Below, piece after piece: positions 38,338 through 48,629 of a stretch of 64,000 bases of DNA. Position 1 is the first letter of the stretch; every line of letters starts with the position of its first letter. The notes under the pieces are model-generated. The model saw only the letters and a list, made by a program, of their open reading frames with translations, was not told where the DNA came from and made no database searches. Made by a program: the position numbers and the translations under genes. The stretch is from assembly GCF_010111755.1 (NCBI RefSeq), contig NC_088960.1, forward strand, positions 1,116,001-1,180,000. Direction: 5' to 3'. The stretch comes from Nakaseomyces glabratus (lineage: Eukaryota; Ascomycota; Saccharomycetes; Saccharomycetales; Saccharomycetaceae).

Positions 38338-39969
38338 TTAATTGAAGTTGAATTGCTGGTTGACATTAGAACCGAAACCGAAAGTATTACCAGCATTTTG
38401 TGGAGCCAGGTTATCATCGACAGTATCGTCTTCTTCACCAAAGTATGTTTCTATAATCTTATAAGCCTTCTCATAAATTCTGTCATTTTCATTTTGTTGG
38501 CAATTGAAAATCTTTTCCATACCACCAGCTTTTTCAATCAGGTCGGCATTCTCGTTAATAGCTAAACCACGGGCTTCCTTGTCTGTTTCACCCATCTTCA
38601 AAATGTTTTCTAGTGCATCTAATGTCACTTCGATAATTCTGTTGTCAGCAATCTCTAGTAGATCACACAGAGGCTTTATACAACCTTGGGAAACCATGTA
38701 TCTGATGATTTCTGGTCTTTGTAGACCACCAGAAGAAGCATTGGAGATAGCCCAGCAAGCTTCTTTCTTGATCTTATATTCAGCCGTCTCCAACAACTTA
38801 ATTAGAGGTGGAATCAAGTTAGCATCTACGACTGCTTGGATTTGTTCAGTATTACCAGCAGTAATGTTGGAGATTGTCCAACAGGCTTCTTTTCTGATCG
38901 ACTCCTTAGGAGAAGATAATAGGTTTCTTAGGGCAGATAAGACACCACAATTAATAACTACTTGTGTGTGCAAATCGTTACCAGTAACTATGTTACCAAC
39001 AGCTCTCAATGCAGGTGTTTGAACCAAAGTAGATTGGTGGGACAATAGTTCGACCAATCTCTTTGGAATTCTAGCATCGATAACAGCTTGAATAGCTTCA
39101 GCAGGGCCATCAGATAAATATGAAATTGCCCAACAAGCATCTATTAGCGTTTCGTTGTCGAAAGAGTATATTAGTTTAGCCAAAGTTGGCAGAGCCTTTG
39201 AAACAATTGACCAATCCGGTTGTGGTTTCTTACCTCTGCATAAGTTTGACAGAGTCCAAGTTGCGGTTCTGATTAATGTAACCTTTTCAGAGTTGAAAAG
39301 ACTTAGAATAGGTTCCATAGCACTGCATTGCAAGACGTAGTCTCTGTAACTGGTGGAGTCACCGGCAACGTTACCTAAAGCCCAGATAGCTTGTTCTTGC
39401 AATTCAACGGAGCCGGTATATAGAAGTTGAATAAACAATGGAACAGCACCTGCATCGACAACGACCTGAGTTTGCGCGGAAGTACCAGATGCAATGTTAG
39501 TCAAGGCCCAGGCGGCTTCCAATTGTAGCATTTCTGGTTGGTTTTCGTTCATGAAGTTGACCAAAGTTGGTACAACGCCAGATTGAATAACAATGTCAAT
39601 CGGTGGGTTATGTTCTCTGGATAGGATTTGTCTAAACTTGACTGTAGCAGCCAGTTGTTCTTGCATGTCGCTGGAGTTAATTTGTTGAACCATTTGAGGC
39701 AACTCTTGTTGCAATTGACCATAGAATTGTTGGTCAGCTGCGGAGCTCTCCTCATCTTCTTCATCGGAGTCAACGGAATCAGTTGGTGGTACAAAGTTTC
39801 TTCTCTTAGCTAGTACTTCATCTCTCTTGGCCTTCCTCAATTCTACTTGCTGAGTGTCTCTACGACGACGTAACTCATCAGCAGAGAATCTACCTTTATT
39901 CTTAAAGTTGGTACGTCTGTACTCTGGGACAAACTTGTTAGATGTGCTGTCGTTGATACTTGGGTCCAT
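38338..39969 (-). CDS. SRP1: Importin alpha (karyopherin alpha), Srp1
   Basis: Srp1 carries classical nuclear-localisation-signal cargo with the importin beta Kap95. The 543-residue protein matches S. cerevisiae (542) in length. The N-terminal IBB domain, rich in Arg ([20 protein letters not shown]), covers about 17-60. Ten armadillo repeats follow (about 85-500), with the NLS-binding WxxxN signatures visible: [66 protein letters not shown] and [11 protein letters not shown]. The C-terminal tail is acidic and Asn/Gly-rich. The location matches YNL189W. Confidence 0.99.
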   Translation of the reverse strand: MDPSINDSTSNKFVPEYRRTNFKNKGRFSADELRRRRDTQQVELRKAKRDEVLAKRRNFVPPTDSVDSDEEDEESSAADQQFYGQLQQELPQMVQQINSSDMQEQLAATVKFRQILSREHNPPIDIVIQSGVVPTLVNFMNENQPEMLQLEAAWALTNIASGTSAQTQVVVDAGAVPLFIQLLYTGSVELQEQAIWALGNVAGDSTSYRDYVLQCSAMEPILSLFNSEKVTLIRTATWTLSNLCRGKKPQPDWSIVSKALPTLAKLIYSFDNETLIDACWAISYLSDGPAEAIQAVIDARIPKRLVELLSHQSTLVQTPALRAVGNIVTGNDLHTQVVINCGVLSALRNLLSSPKESIRKEACWTISNITAGNTEQIQAVVDANLIPPLIKLLETAEYKIKKEACWAISNASSGGLQRPEIIRYMVSQGCIKPLCDLLEIADNRIIEVTLDALENILKMGETDKEARGLAINENADLIEKAGGMEKIFNCQQNENDRIYEKAYKIIETYFGEEDDTVDDNLAPQNAGNTFGFGSNVNQQFNFN

Positions 39970-41338
39970 GCTGCTTTCACTTGCTAGTATGTTGTCCAGA
40001 ATATGTAATTGTTTGATGTTATTGTATATATATGAAATTACTGCCTTTTTAGACTGTTTCTAGTTCTCAGTAATGTTTTTGTCCTTCTTGCTTTTATGGC
40101 AGAATTTCCCAGTAGCCGTAACTTAGGAAGCGTTCCAAATGAGATAATGGTGAGTACAGGTCAGAATTTCAATTAACCTGAGCTTATATATATGCCTAGC
40201 TTTACCTAAGCGTCTAAGAACCAATGCAAACCTTGGCAAGAACAAAACCATAAATTGGGGCCCCATCTTACAATTCTTTATCCTTCCCTCTGCGCTCACA
40301 AATTTTTTTTTTCTTCGTGGTTCTTTGACGTATATTATGATATCAATTTTTAAGCAGAATAAGCTGAGTGATCGGAGTCTTCCAACTCAGGAGGAGCTAT
40401 TTTCAAACACAACTGGTAGTATTATAACTTTTTTTTTTAAAATTATATTGGTCTATATGTATTAGAGTAATTTTATATTATAGGCGGGAACTTAGTACAC
40501 TTTAGTCATCGTTCAGTGTAAAGTAAATGAAAAAAAATCAAGACGAAAAGAATGAAGTTGGGAATTAAAATTAATGAAAAGATTAAAAATAAAAGAAGCG
40601 TAAAAGAAAAAAAATAAGCACAAGTAAATTATTCTATAAATATCAAAAAGCCAGTTCTGGAAGCGATTTCTTAGACAGGAAGAGGGCCAATAATGAAAAA
40701 AAAAATGAAGACTATGATCTTAAATCATTGAACAGAAGTCTAGCAATTAGAATTATATTCCCAAGCGTGAAACTCTGCAGCTCGTCTGTCTAACAACACA
40801 GGATCGTTTCTTCTAGTATTTTTCTAGCCATGACTAGAAAAACTTCCTAGAACGGTGGTGTATAGATCAACCATATCACAGGACGAGACTATAATGAGCT
40901 CTCAAAATTTCACAGCTACAGGAACAAAATCAATGTAGATAAAACACACACAACCCACATTGAAATAAAACAATTGATAGCTTCCATTCAATAACTTATA
41001 TTGCCACAATAAAGCACCTCAGTTTATCTTTTCATTTGCTGATTCACAAGTTTTTCAATTATGTCTCCATGTATCAGCTTTGACCACTACTATTCTAAGA
41101 ACTGTCTCCTCGTAGGCGAAATTAACAACAATGATGGGAAGGGTATAACATGATCAAATGGGTTAACATTGTTGTGAGAAAAACAAAACACACAGGACTA
41201 AGTAACGGAGGAATTATGATTTCATATTTGTCATTTTTTTGAGTGAGATTCGGAAGGGGGATACGGTAAATGTTTTCTGTCAATCAAGAAAAAACAATGT
41301 TCTTTGTTAATCGAAAGGAAAAGTGCAAAAAAGGGCGT
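39970..41338. other. Long intergenic, SRP1 promoter and YNL190W-type 3' flank
   Basis: 1.37 kb. The right half is full of A/T homopolymers. No convincing gene, RNA or transposon remnant was seen. The SRP1 promoter lies at the left end. Confidence 0.55.
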
Positions 41339-41965
41339 CTATAGCAACATCAAAGCACCGGCGACAACAGCAGTACCTGTGGTCAAACCAAATAACTTCA
41401 TGGAGTTCATTCTGTTACCGGAGGCGTCGTTTTCTGGGACCTTGATTTCGACTTCGGTAGTTGGTTTCTCATGATGGGTGTTGTTAAACTTACCGTACTT
41501 GTGAGTACCGGTAGACTTTGGCTTCTTGGAACCCTCGTGATGGGTGTTGTTGAACTTACCGTACTTGTGGGTACCAGTAGACTTTGGCTTCTTGGAACCC
41601 TCGTGGTGGGTGTTGTTAAACTTACCGTACTTGTGAGTACCGGTAGACTTTGGCTTCTTGGAACCCTCGTGATGGGTGTTGTTGAACTTACCGTACTTGT
41701 GAGTACCAGTAGACTTTGGCTTCTTGGAACCCTCGTGGTGGGTGTTGTTGAACTTACCGTACTTGTGGGTACCGGTAGACTTTGGCTTCTTAGAGCCCTC
41801 GTGGTGGGTGTTGTTAAACTTACCGTACTTGTGGGTCTTGTGGGTGGAAGTGTATGTCTTGGTAGCACCGTCACTGGTGTAAGTGATCTCGGTGGTGTAT
41901 TGCCTGTCCTTGGCCAAAACAGACGAGATGGCCATAGCCGCAACCGTCACAGCTGAAAACTTCAT
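41339..41965 (-). CDS. YNL190W: Repetitive secreted cell-surface protein, YNL190W type
   Basis: YNL190W is described as a hydrophilin-type cell-wall protein induced in dry or stationary conditions. From the ATG at 41965 the 208-residue protein has a signal peptide (MKFSAVTVAAMAISSVLA), a short unique segment, then five complete 22-residue repeats (THKYGKFNNTHHEGSKKPKSTG-type) plus a sixth partial one. Each carries an NNT sequon. The C-terminus is hydrophobic (LFGLTTGTAVVAGALMLL) after a small-residue region, as in GPI-anchored proteins. The repeats are Lys, His, Thr, Asn and Gly-rich, strongly hydrophilic. A TATA-type TATATAAG lies 80 bases upstream. The neighbours DUG3 and SRP1 match YNL189W-YNL191W. 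Confidence 0.9.
   Translation of the reverse strand: MKFSAVTVAAMAISSVLAKDRQYTTEITYTSDGATKTYTSTHKTHKYGKFNNTHHEGSKKPKSTGTHKYGKFNNTHHEGSKKPKSTGTHKYGKFNNTHHEGSKKPKSTGTHKYGKFNNTHHEGSKKPKSTGTHKYGKFNNTHHEGSKKPKSTGTHKYGKFNNTHHEKPTTEVEIKVPENDASGNRMNSMKLFGLTTGTAVVAGALMLL
41468..41836 (-). repeat. 66-bp tandem repeats with 132-bp higher-order structure
   Basis: Five complete 66-base units start at 41489, 41555, 41621, 41687 and 41753, flanked by partial units. The unit at 41489 and that at 41621 are identical, and the unit at 41555 differs from that at 41687 at only two or three bases. The array therefore looks like a duplicated 132-base pair of units. Confidence 0.9.
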
Positions 41966-42746
41966 TGTGTCACTAATACGTTCTGTCTTCGCTAGCACTT
42001 CTTAGGTCTGCCCCCCCGCCAGCTGCAAGAAAAAACCTTCCCGCCTTATATACTGAAAAAATGTGCAAAAAGTTTTCCTTGGCTTCCACAAGGCGGAGGA
42101 AGCTCCCAGGGTCTCCCAAAGGTCTCCCAGGGCCTTCCCAACAGCACAACCAGTTTTGAGCTGTTTTCCATCTGCCTTTCCTAATCGGGATACCCATCTC
42201 CCCAATCCCCGTTTACTCAGAAACCGCAGCACGCGCCTCGTTTCCATCCGTCATCCTGTACTGTTGTGTAAACAAGCAAGACCTTGAACAGAAAAATCTG
42301 ATAGACCTCAGACACACCCGCACAGGAACACCGTCGCTGGATACATAAACAAGCCAAAAAATCCCGCCTTCTTTCCGTTGGGGCCCTGCTACTGTTTCTC
42401 TGGGAGATTCTTGCTCTTATACGAAACTCCGCTTATCTCTTCGCTTATCTCTTCGTGTGCTTACCGGGTAACCCTCGGAATCTTGAAAATCGCGCGGGCC
42501 CGTTTCTCTCTGCCATACCTGCTTGCTCTGACGCACTATTGTGCTGCAGTTATGATCAACGAAGGAATAAGACAAAAGTAAAATGACGTAATCAAGTTTC
42601 TTAGCACATTGGAAGCGCGTTAAGCGTGATGTGGCACATGTATATTCAAGTCGTTAATTATGCATTCCCTAGCGCAGTATATACGTCTCTCTACCTCTCT
42701 CTCTCTATATATACATACACAGCTATAAATATTTTATGCACATACA
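41966..42746. other. Intergenic, promoter of the YNL190W-type gene and DUG3 3' flank
   Basis: 781 bases, GC-rich near the gene. TATATAAG (on the minus strand) lies at 42045-42052. GGTCTCCCA is directly repeated at 42110-42118 and 42121-42129. A 12-base CGCTTATCTCTT tandem at 42430-42453 carries two GATAAG cores. Open frames here are short and unsupported. Confidence 0.6.
42045..42052 (-). promoter_or_regulatory. TATA box of the YNL190W-type gene
   Basis: On the minus strand this reads TATATAAG, 80 bases upstream of the ATG at 41965. It sits just downstream (in gene direction) of a GC-rich promoter region. Confidence 0.65.
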
Positions 42747-43835
42747 TCACACCAGGTGGGCTGTCGCGGAGATGGGCCGCGAGCGGCCCTCCCGCTCCAG
42801 CGGTGGGACGTTCTTCTCCACCGCTTTGGCGAGCGGCACGGCGCCCATGAGGCCCTTGCTCTCGGCCAGCTTCGAGCTGCGCAGGTACAGCGGGTCCTCC
42901 TGGTAGTACTCGTCAACTATCGGGTGCAGCAGTATCGTCTGCTTGCGTATCGTCAGCACGCTGTTCGTGGGCACCGCAGTCCAGTCCCCGCGCTCGAAGG
43001 TGAGCGGCTCAGAGGCGACCATGATCACGTCCTGGTTCCGGTCCAGACGCTCCATGCGGTACTCGCCAGGGCTGGTCTCTATGAACCGCGAACCACTGCT
43101 GAAATGCAGCGAGGCCGCCTCGTCTGTCCGAGACGTGATGTATCGCGACACCACAACAGTAGACCCATCCGTCACCGCAAAGTTCAACAAAGAGGGCTCA
43201 CTGTCCAGCTCGCCATCAAGACGGCTATCCTTTCGAAGGGCTAGGGTCCAGTCCTTGATATACTCTATAGTCTTCAGCAAAGCACTCCGCAGGGCCTCAT
43301 GCCCAAAATCCCCGTCCCGTTTGCGAGGATCGTGGCCGAGCTTGTGCAATGTGTCCAGAAACAGTGCAAATGCACATTCAGAATCCGTACCACCTTGTAA
43401 GAAGTTCAAATACTCGTCGTCTATGTGATTTAGCAAAACTCTCTTGATCCTCTTGAAATTCGAAATCCCTCCGTTGTGCATAAAACATAAACTATGGTAC
43501 GTGAATGGATGACAGTTCGTCTCCGAAAGTACACCATACGTAGACGCCCTCACATGCGCAAATACAAGACTAGACTTCGTCTTCTCAGCTAATGTCTCCA
43601 GGTTTTGGTTGTTCCATGCAGGTGTAATTGCTTTGAACAAGCATGGGCCGTCCTCTTCCAACTCCTTGTCTAGTGGGTAATAAGCTACACCAAACCCATC
43701 ACCGTTGATCGGTCTCCTCCTATCTAACCGTAGCCGGCTGTCAAATGACTGGTTTATAATAGAATGCGCTGGCCTCGTCAATAGATGTGAAAGTCTGATC
43801 GGCTCTTTGCCCTTAAATATCAGGAACCTACACAT
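42747..43835 (-). CDS. DUG3: Glutathione-degradation amidotransferase Dug3
   Basis: Dug3 forms the Dug2-Dug3 complex that cleaves the gamma-glutamyl bond of glutathione in the cytosol. The 362-residue protein (S. cerevisiae 357) is a class II glutamine amidotransferase: the start MCRFLIFKGKEP puts the nucleophile at Cys2. The typical core includes NGDGFGVAYY, HVRASTYG, CHPFTYHSLCFMHNGGI and GGTDSECAFALF. The 3' end of the gene, encoding the C-terminus, is conspicuously GC-rich compared with the rest of the window. A perfect Gcn4 site lies upstream. The location matches YNL191W. Confidence 0.95.
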   Translation of the reverse strand: MCRFLIFKGKEPIRLSHLLTRPAHSIINQSFDSRLRLDRRRPINGDGFGVAYYPLDKELEEDGPCLFKAITPAWNNQNLETLAEKTKSSLVFAHVRASTYGVLSETNCHPFTYHSLCFMHNGGISNFKRIKRVLLNHIDDEYLNFLQGGTDSECAFALFLDTLHKLGHDPRKRDGDFGHEALRSALLKTIEYIKDWTLALRKDSRLDGELDSEPSLLNFAVTDGSTVVVSRYITSRTDEAASLHFSSGSRFIETSPGEYRMERLDRNQDVIMVASEPLTFERGDWTAVPTNSVLTIRKQTILLHPIVDEYYQEDPLYLRSSKLAESKGLMGAVPLAKAVEKNVPPLEREGRSRPISATAHLV

Positions 43836-44351
43836 TTTTTTTCTGCAGAGATAATAAAACTTGCAACTGGTTTATGCAACTTATGGTATTGCTGGTAAAC
43901 CTGTAAAATATCCTTACTCGAGAAGAAAGGGAAATCTGTCCAGCTTATATATTCACTATTACTAACATTATTGTTTGCATTTTAAGCATTTCTTTACTTT
44001 TTTTCACAAAATGACAAATCCACCTCATCGCAAGTCCTAGCCCCTTCAAAAAACCATGGTCCTACGGAGCCATCATAGCTAGGGTCCCTTATTTCGCTGA
44101 TTTCTCAGTTTTTTGTGATTTCCGAGAAAATGCCACAGATTCCCATTGCAGGAAGTCAGCTGCACTGGCTCGTACAGGAATATATGACTCATTGGTTGTT
44201 AATAGTTGAAAGTTCACATTAAACTTAATGCCAAATTGTATAGCAGCTCTTAAGAATATTAGATAACTTTGGGAAATTATACTCTAAAACTGTGTATATA
44301 CTTGTATATACTAAAAATAATCATAAGTAATTCGAAATTGGTGCACTCATT
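43836..44351. other. Intergenic, DUG3 promoter and CHS1 3' flank
   Basis: 516 bases. A PAC-like CTCATCGC is at 44024-44031 and the Gcn4 site at 44184-44192. No other strong signal was seen. Confidence 0.6.
44184..44192. promoter_or_regulatory. Gcn4 site upstream of DUG3
   Basis: ATGACTCAT is the perfect 9-base Gcn4 palindrome, 349 bases upstream of the DUG3 ATG. DUG2 and DUG3 are known to be derepressed through Gcn4 under sulphur limitation in S. cerevisiae, so the site fits. Confidence 0.65.
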
Positions 44352-47300
44352 TCACCAGTGTCTTAGTCTTTTGAAGAACCGGGATATCATGTAGATGGTA
44401 CAACCGAAAAAACGGATCACAGCAGACAATGCAACTAACCACAGGATAATGGCAAAATATATAGATGCTTTGTTGGATAGTAGTGGTCTGGGTTGTATCT
44501 GTTCCGTGTGCTGCTTATTCATAGTCTTTAATGTTAAATAATCACCAATACCACCGGTTTCCAATACTACGGCACAGATGGCAAAATTGGTCATGACCCA
44601 GAAGATGATGACCAAAGAACGAACATTGGCATAGTAACCAGTTTTCTTCTCCTCAGGTGATAGCTCTGGCTTGGAGTCCTCTTCATTGGGTTGTTCATAT
44701 AGCATTTTTTTATATTTCTCGTAGTTAGCCTCAATTTCTGCACTAGAGACCAGAATCTCCATTTTGAATGTACCATCTTCTTTACTTGTAATCTTGCCCA
44801 ATGGCTTAGATGCAGATCCTTTAGTACCCCATGAAAGATCGTGAACATTACAGAATGCATAAATGTTCAAAACATTAACATAAGAGGGACTCAACAGTAG
44901 GTATTGTACGAAACTGGTCAACATATGCCATGGCTGTAGGTAAATGACAGAACTTGCAATGTAGAGACAAACAGTAGATCCCAAAGATATGACCATATCT
45001 CTGAATGTTTCCTGGGTAAACAATCCATGGAAAGTGATGTGATCCTCCTTTAGCAGGTTCTCAAATGATTTCACACTCATGAAAACACTGCAGAACATCA
45101 TATATATCATCAAAACTGCAAAAAAGATAAAAGTAACCACATAATACAACTCTGTACTTTTTGGTTTGTTACCAAGTGATAGGATAAATGTTGATAATAA
45201 ACAAACACCATATAACCATAGAAAGACAACTGATAAAACACCAAAAACTGATTTATATGTGGTTGCGATTGATAACGTCAGAATTCTGAAGACCAAAAAA
45301 TAAGAACTTAATGAGAACCATGATAGGAGGGTATTAAAAAACAAGTAAAGGAATTCAATCATTAGGAAACATTTTCTAAAAATATTGTGTCCACTGGTCC
45401 AAATTCTGTAGAAATGACAGAAAGAGTAAACACTAGCAAAAAATGAACCGTTTAGCCAACGCCTTCTCTGGAGAATAAATTCCGGAACTCTATCAGGAAC
45501 GTCAGTAGTTGCGTGAGAGCTTCTACTATATTTCAAAATCCAATTCGCATTTTTCTTCATAACAACTTCAAAACATAAAATACGATCCTCTGCCAGATAC
45601 ATATTCGATGAAAAGAAATGAAATTTCTCCTCATGCTCCATACTCTCACCATAGAAATACTTCTGCAACGGCAGTCCTTGGACAGCTTCGAGCCTGTAAG
45701 CTGAAAAAGCACCGGGCAAAACAGTAATGAAACCAAAATTAGATTCTGTCGTTTTGTCTAGAATATTAGACATTTTGTACTCGAAGTTTTGGGATGCAAT
45801 CAATGGGTTGATTAAATTTGAGTAGTTTTTGCCCAAATCTGTTCTGATTTCACCACATGCCCCACCAACTTGAGGATTCCTAAACTCTCTCCATAATTCA
45901 TAAATAGAATCTTTCCCAGGCATTGTACCCGCATCTAATAAAGTTACAATATTTGGTCTCAAAAGTTCGGCAAAACCTTCAAAAGCCCATCTGTGAGAGT
46001 TAATTTTTTTCTGATTTTGTTCTTTTAAACAAAAAAGCATTTGAATAGGTACTGTACTTTGGTCACATCTTAACTCGACGTTATCATCTGTAACATCTAC
46101 GACATTCATCATAGTTGTGTGTTCGTAAACGTGAGTAACAACTTTTTTACCATTGATTTCATCCTTAGCAAACCCATCTTGATAACAACCCAAAGAACTT
46201 AACAATGCTAACGACTTTTCATTTATTTTAGCTCTACCATCTGATACAATACAAACGACAATTTTTTTCCAGGCATCTGGACCCCATGTACTAGATCTGG
46301 TCTTCTTCACCATATGCTTAATATTATCCATTACACCTTTGAGCGTTCTACCTAATAAAATGTGATCCTCATTGTACATTGTAATGACGATCAATAATTC
46401 TGTAGACCTCGGATTTAAGTATCTCAGTTGTCTTACAGTGAAGTTCTGTTGTGCTAATACATTAGGCTCACATGTAACAGCTTGATATCTCATAAATTTG
46501 AATTCATTAGACAAATCATTGTTTTTATCTATCCCGCTTTGATACTGATTTAGTAACGATCTACTAATAGGAGAATCAAAAACAAAATTACCTTTCCAAA
46601 GTTTGAACTTTCTAACTTGAGTACCAGCACGTTTTAAAGAGCGTTTCTTAAAGCTCTCCTCCTGATTGATCAACATATCACGAGAACCCATCGATGAAGT
46701 GAAAGAAGTGTTAAGGGATTTAATTTTATCGATAGTATTTGTGTCGAGATCTGCCAAGTCCTCATGTGCATATCCACTAATAACACTCCCACTGCTTAAA
46801 TCACCATCTTCACCATCACCATAACTATATTCACCCTCGGCTTCGGGTAGTTCTCTATTGGAAGTAACGGCGTCATATTTTTTATTCTTCATATAATCCA
46901 CTGAGAGAAGCTCTCTTCCAGATCTATGCCCGTATCCATACTGATCTTCATCCACTTCATAAGGATCAATCATTTCACCATTCTTACCCAAGTATGAATT
47001 GATTTGATAATCATCACCATTTGGATCCACATAACTGTTTTCAATATCACCATTCGGTACTTCACCGCCATAATAAGGATGTGTTGCGTTTTGTTCGTAA
47101 TTATTGTAGTTATTGTTATAGCCATAATGGTTGTTAAATGATGGCTCGTTTCCCACAGGATTATTTAGAATTGGTCTTGTATCCTCTGAGTTCGATATTA
47201 TACTTGGTGTATCCGATATAACAGGAGTTACACCCGACTGTGTATTTAGGTAGCTACTGTTTACCCTATCTCCGTTATTTATATCATCTTCAGTTCTAAT

Positions 47301-47846
47301 TATGTTATTATTATAGTAATAATCCTCTTCATTGAAATAGTGTGTGGTGGAATTGCCTGTCTGACTAGCCAGTATGGAGCTGCTGGTTGTACCGTGTATA
47401 AGTTCGGGAGTGTTTTGTATAATATTAATGGATGGACCATTTGTGGTAGGTGTCACAAGACTATGTTCCTGATTGTGATCAGTGAAACTGTTGTTTCTAT
47501 AATTCAAATCAGTGTTGACAAAAACATCTGTGTACTCTTGTGGAGGAGGAGCCGGACGACCTCTAGAGTTCGTATTGACAAAATTACGGTACATGGGGTT
47601 AGAATGCATAGTACCGACATTCCCATAACCATCGTTGGCCACACCTTGTGCTACATCATGCATCTCATAGCTTTGGGCCTCTTCTTCGGGTATAGAATCG
47701 CTCACATATGGGTGTCGACTTTGCCTGTTGCTATTGTTATTATTGTAACTGCTATTGTTATTATTGTAGTTACCACTATTGCCATTTCCTTGGCCGGAAT
47801 AGCCATTGTAACCATAACTTCCACCTGAACCGTACTGATAACTCAT
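44352..47846 (-). CDS. CHS1: Chitin synthase I, Chs1
   Basis: Chs1 repairs the cell wall at cytokinesis by polymerising UDP-GlcNAc. The 1164-residue protein (S. cerevisiae 1131) has a long Asn/Tyr/Gly-rich, low-complexity N-terminus (about 1-370). The glycosyltransferase-2 catalytic region follows, with ITMYNEDHILLGRTLKGVM, SDGRAKI, LLDAGTMPG, the acceptor motif LAEDRILCFE and the processive-synthase signature QRRRWLNG. At least six hydrophobic spans then make the C-terminal membrane region. It belongs to the fungal class I/II type. The location matches YNL192W and the flanking gene is YNL193W-like. Confidence 0.98.
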   Translation of the reverse strand: MSYQYGSGGSYGYNGYSGQGNGNSGNYNNNNSSYNNNNSNRQSRHPYVSDSIPEEEAQSYEMHDVAQGVANDGYGNVGTMHSNPMYRNFVNTNSRGRPAPPPQEYTDVFVNTDLNYRNNSFTDHNQEHSLVTPTTNGPSINIIQNTPELIHGTTSSSILASQTGNSTTHYFNEEDYYYNNNIIRTEDDINNGDRVNSSYLNTQSGVTPVISDTPSIISNSEDTRPILNNPVGNEPSFNNHYGYNNNYNNYEQNATHPYYGGEVPNGDIENSYVDPNGDDYQINSYLGKNGEMIDPYEVDEDQYGYGHRSGRELLSVDYMKNKKYDAVTSNRELPEAEGEYSYGDGEDGDLSSGSVISGYAHEDLADLDTNTIDKIKSLNTSFTSSMGSRDMLINQEESFKKRSLKRAGTQVRKFKLWKGNFVFDSPISRSLLNQYQSGIDKNNDLSNEFKFMRYQAVTCEPNVLAQQNFTVRQLRYLNPRSTELLIVITMYNEDHILLGRTLKGVMDNIKHMVKKTRSSTWGPDAWKKIVVCIVSDGRAKINEKSLALLSSLGCYQDGFAKDEINGKKVVTHVYEHTTMMNVVDVTDDNVELRCDQSTVPIQMLFCLKEQNQKKINSHRWAFEGFAELLRPNIVTLLDAGTMPGKDSIYELWREFRNPQVGGACGEIRTDLGKNYSNLINPLIASQNFEYKMSNILDKTTESNFGFITVLPGAFSAYRLEAVQGLPLQKYFYGESMEHEEKFHFFSSNMYLAEDRILCFEVVMKKNANWILKYSRSSHATTDVPDRVPEFILQRRRWLNGSFFASVYSFCHFYRIWTSGHNIFRKCFLMIEFLYLFFNTLLSWFSLSSYFLVFRILTLSIATTYKSVFGVLSVVFLWLYGVCLLSTFILSLGNKPKSTELYYVVTFIFFAVLMIYMMFCSVFMSVKSFENLLKEDHITFHGLFTQETFRDMVISLGSTVCLYIASSVIYLQPWHMLTSFVQYLLLSPSYVNVLNIYAFCNVHDLSWGTKGSASKPLGKITSKEDGTFKMEILVSSAEIEANYEKYKKMLYEQPNEEDSKPELSPEEKKTGYYANVRSLVIIFWVMTNFAICAVVLETGGIGDYLTLKTMNKQHTEQIQPRPLLSNKASIYFAIILWLVALSAVIRFFGCTIYMISRFFKRLRHW

Positions 47847-48629
47847 CGTGTAATGCGTTTACTGCCCTAGTATAGTTTCTCCCAGGACTCAGAAGCTATC
47901 TATACCTTAATGAAATAATCTCTTTCAAGTTATATAGACGACTCACAAAACAAAGTATTCCAATAATCAAATTCATAATACGACTATTAAAATTTTTTAT
48001 TTTTGAAATTAATGCTATACCCATCGCTAGTTTCTATATATAGCACCAACTGCGTGAAGATGAGATAGCAAAATACCGGGCTGGGTTTGAACAAGCAGCT
48101 GTCGCGGGTTTACTTTGGCGAACACCAAAGTCTTCAGTCAACCAGTGTCTTGATCCACAGACAGTTGCGCAGCAATACCTAGAAACTACACACACACACA
48201 CAAACTCGTTTTTCAAAATTGAAATCTGCTATGATTTTGGTGTTCCGTCCGTCTGTCCTTGGAAAACCAGCCCTCTCATTGTTCTGCGAGAGTTTCTTCG
48301 AAAAGGGCACAGCAATCCTTATCTTCACAGACACTCTCTTTACTTCCTCTCTTTAGAGAATTTTCCCTTTTGGGAAACCCAATTGCTTTTCTAGATGTAC
48401 TGTGAGATTGTCGCTGTACTACTCCCCCACCGCAGCTTCTGTGGGCAATCACGTCATTTCCTCAAGGAGACACTGAAACGGCCGTACAAGGTTGTAAGTG
48501 AAACAGAGAAATTACAAAGATGGCTTGGTTTTACGTTTATGGTGATATTAGCATGTGATCCAGATGATTACATATGATTCAAATATAAGTTCACAACGTT
48601 GATCCTATATTGGTATTTCCAAGTTCTGT
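47847..48629. other. Intergenic, CHS1 promoter and YNL193W-type 3' flank
   Basis: 783 bases; a CA-type stretch (ACACACACACAC) near 48189-48200 and mixed AT-rich DNA. Small open frames at 48034-48216 and 48395-48577 are not supported. Confidence 0.55.

Noticed and set aside
41407..41956. Long overlapping frames within the YNL190W-type repeats, both strands
   Set aside because: The 66-base repeat unit is a multiple of three, so alternative frames stay open by repetition; no start signal or family match.
41966..41998. 11-codon upstream extension of the YNL190W-type protein
   Set aside because: It would bury the signal peptide, which must be at the N-terminus (MKFSAVTVAAMA), and the TATA box sits only 80 bases from the later ATG.
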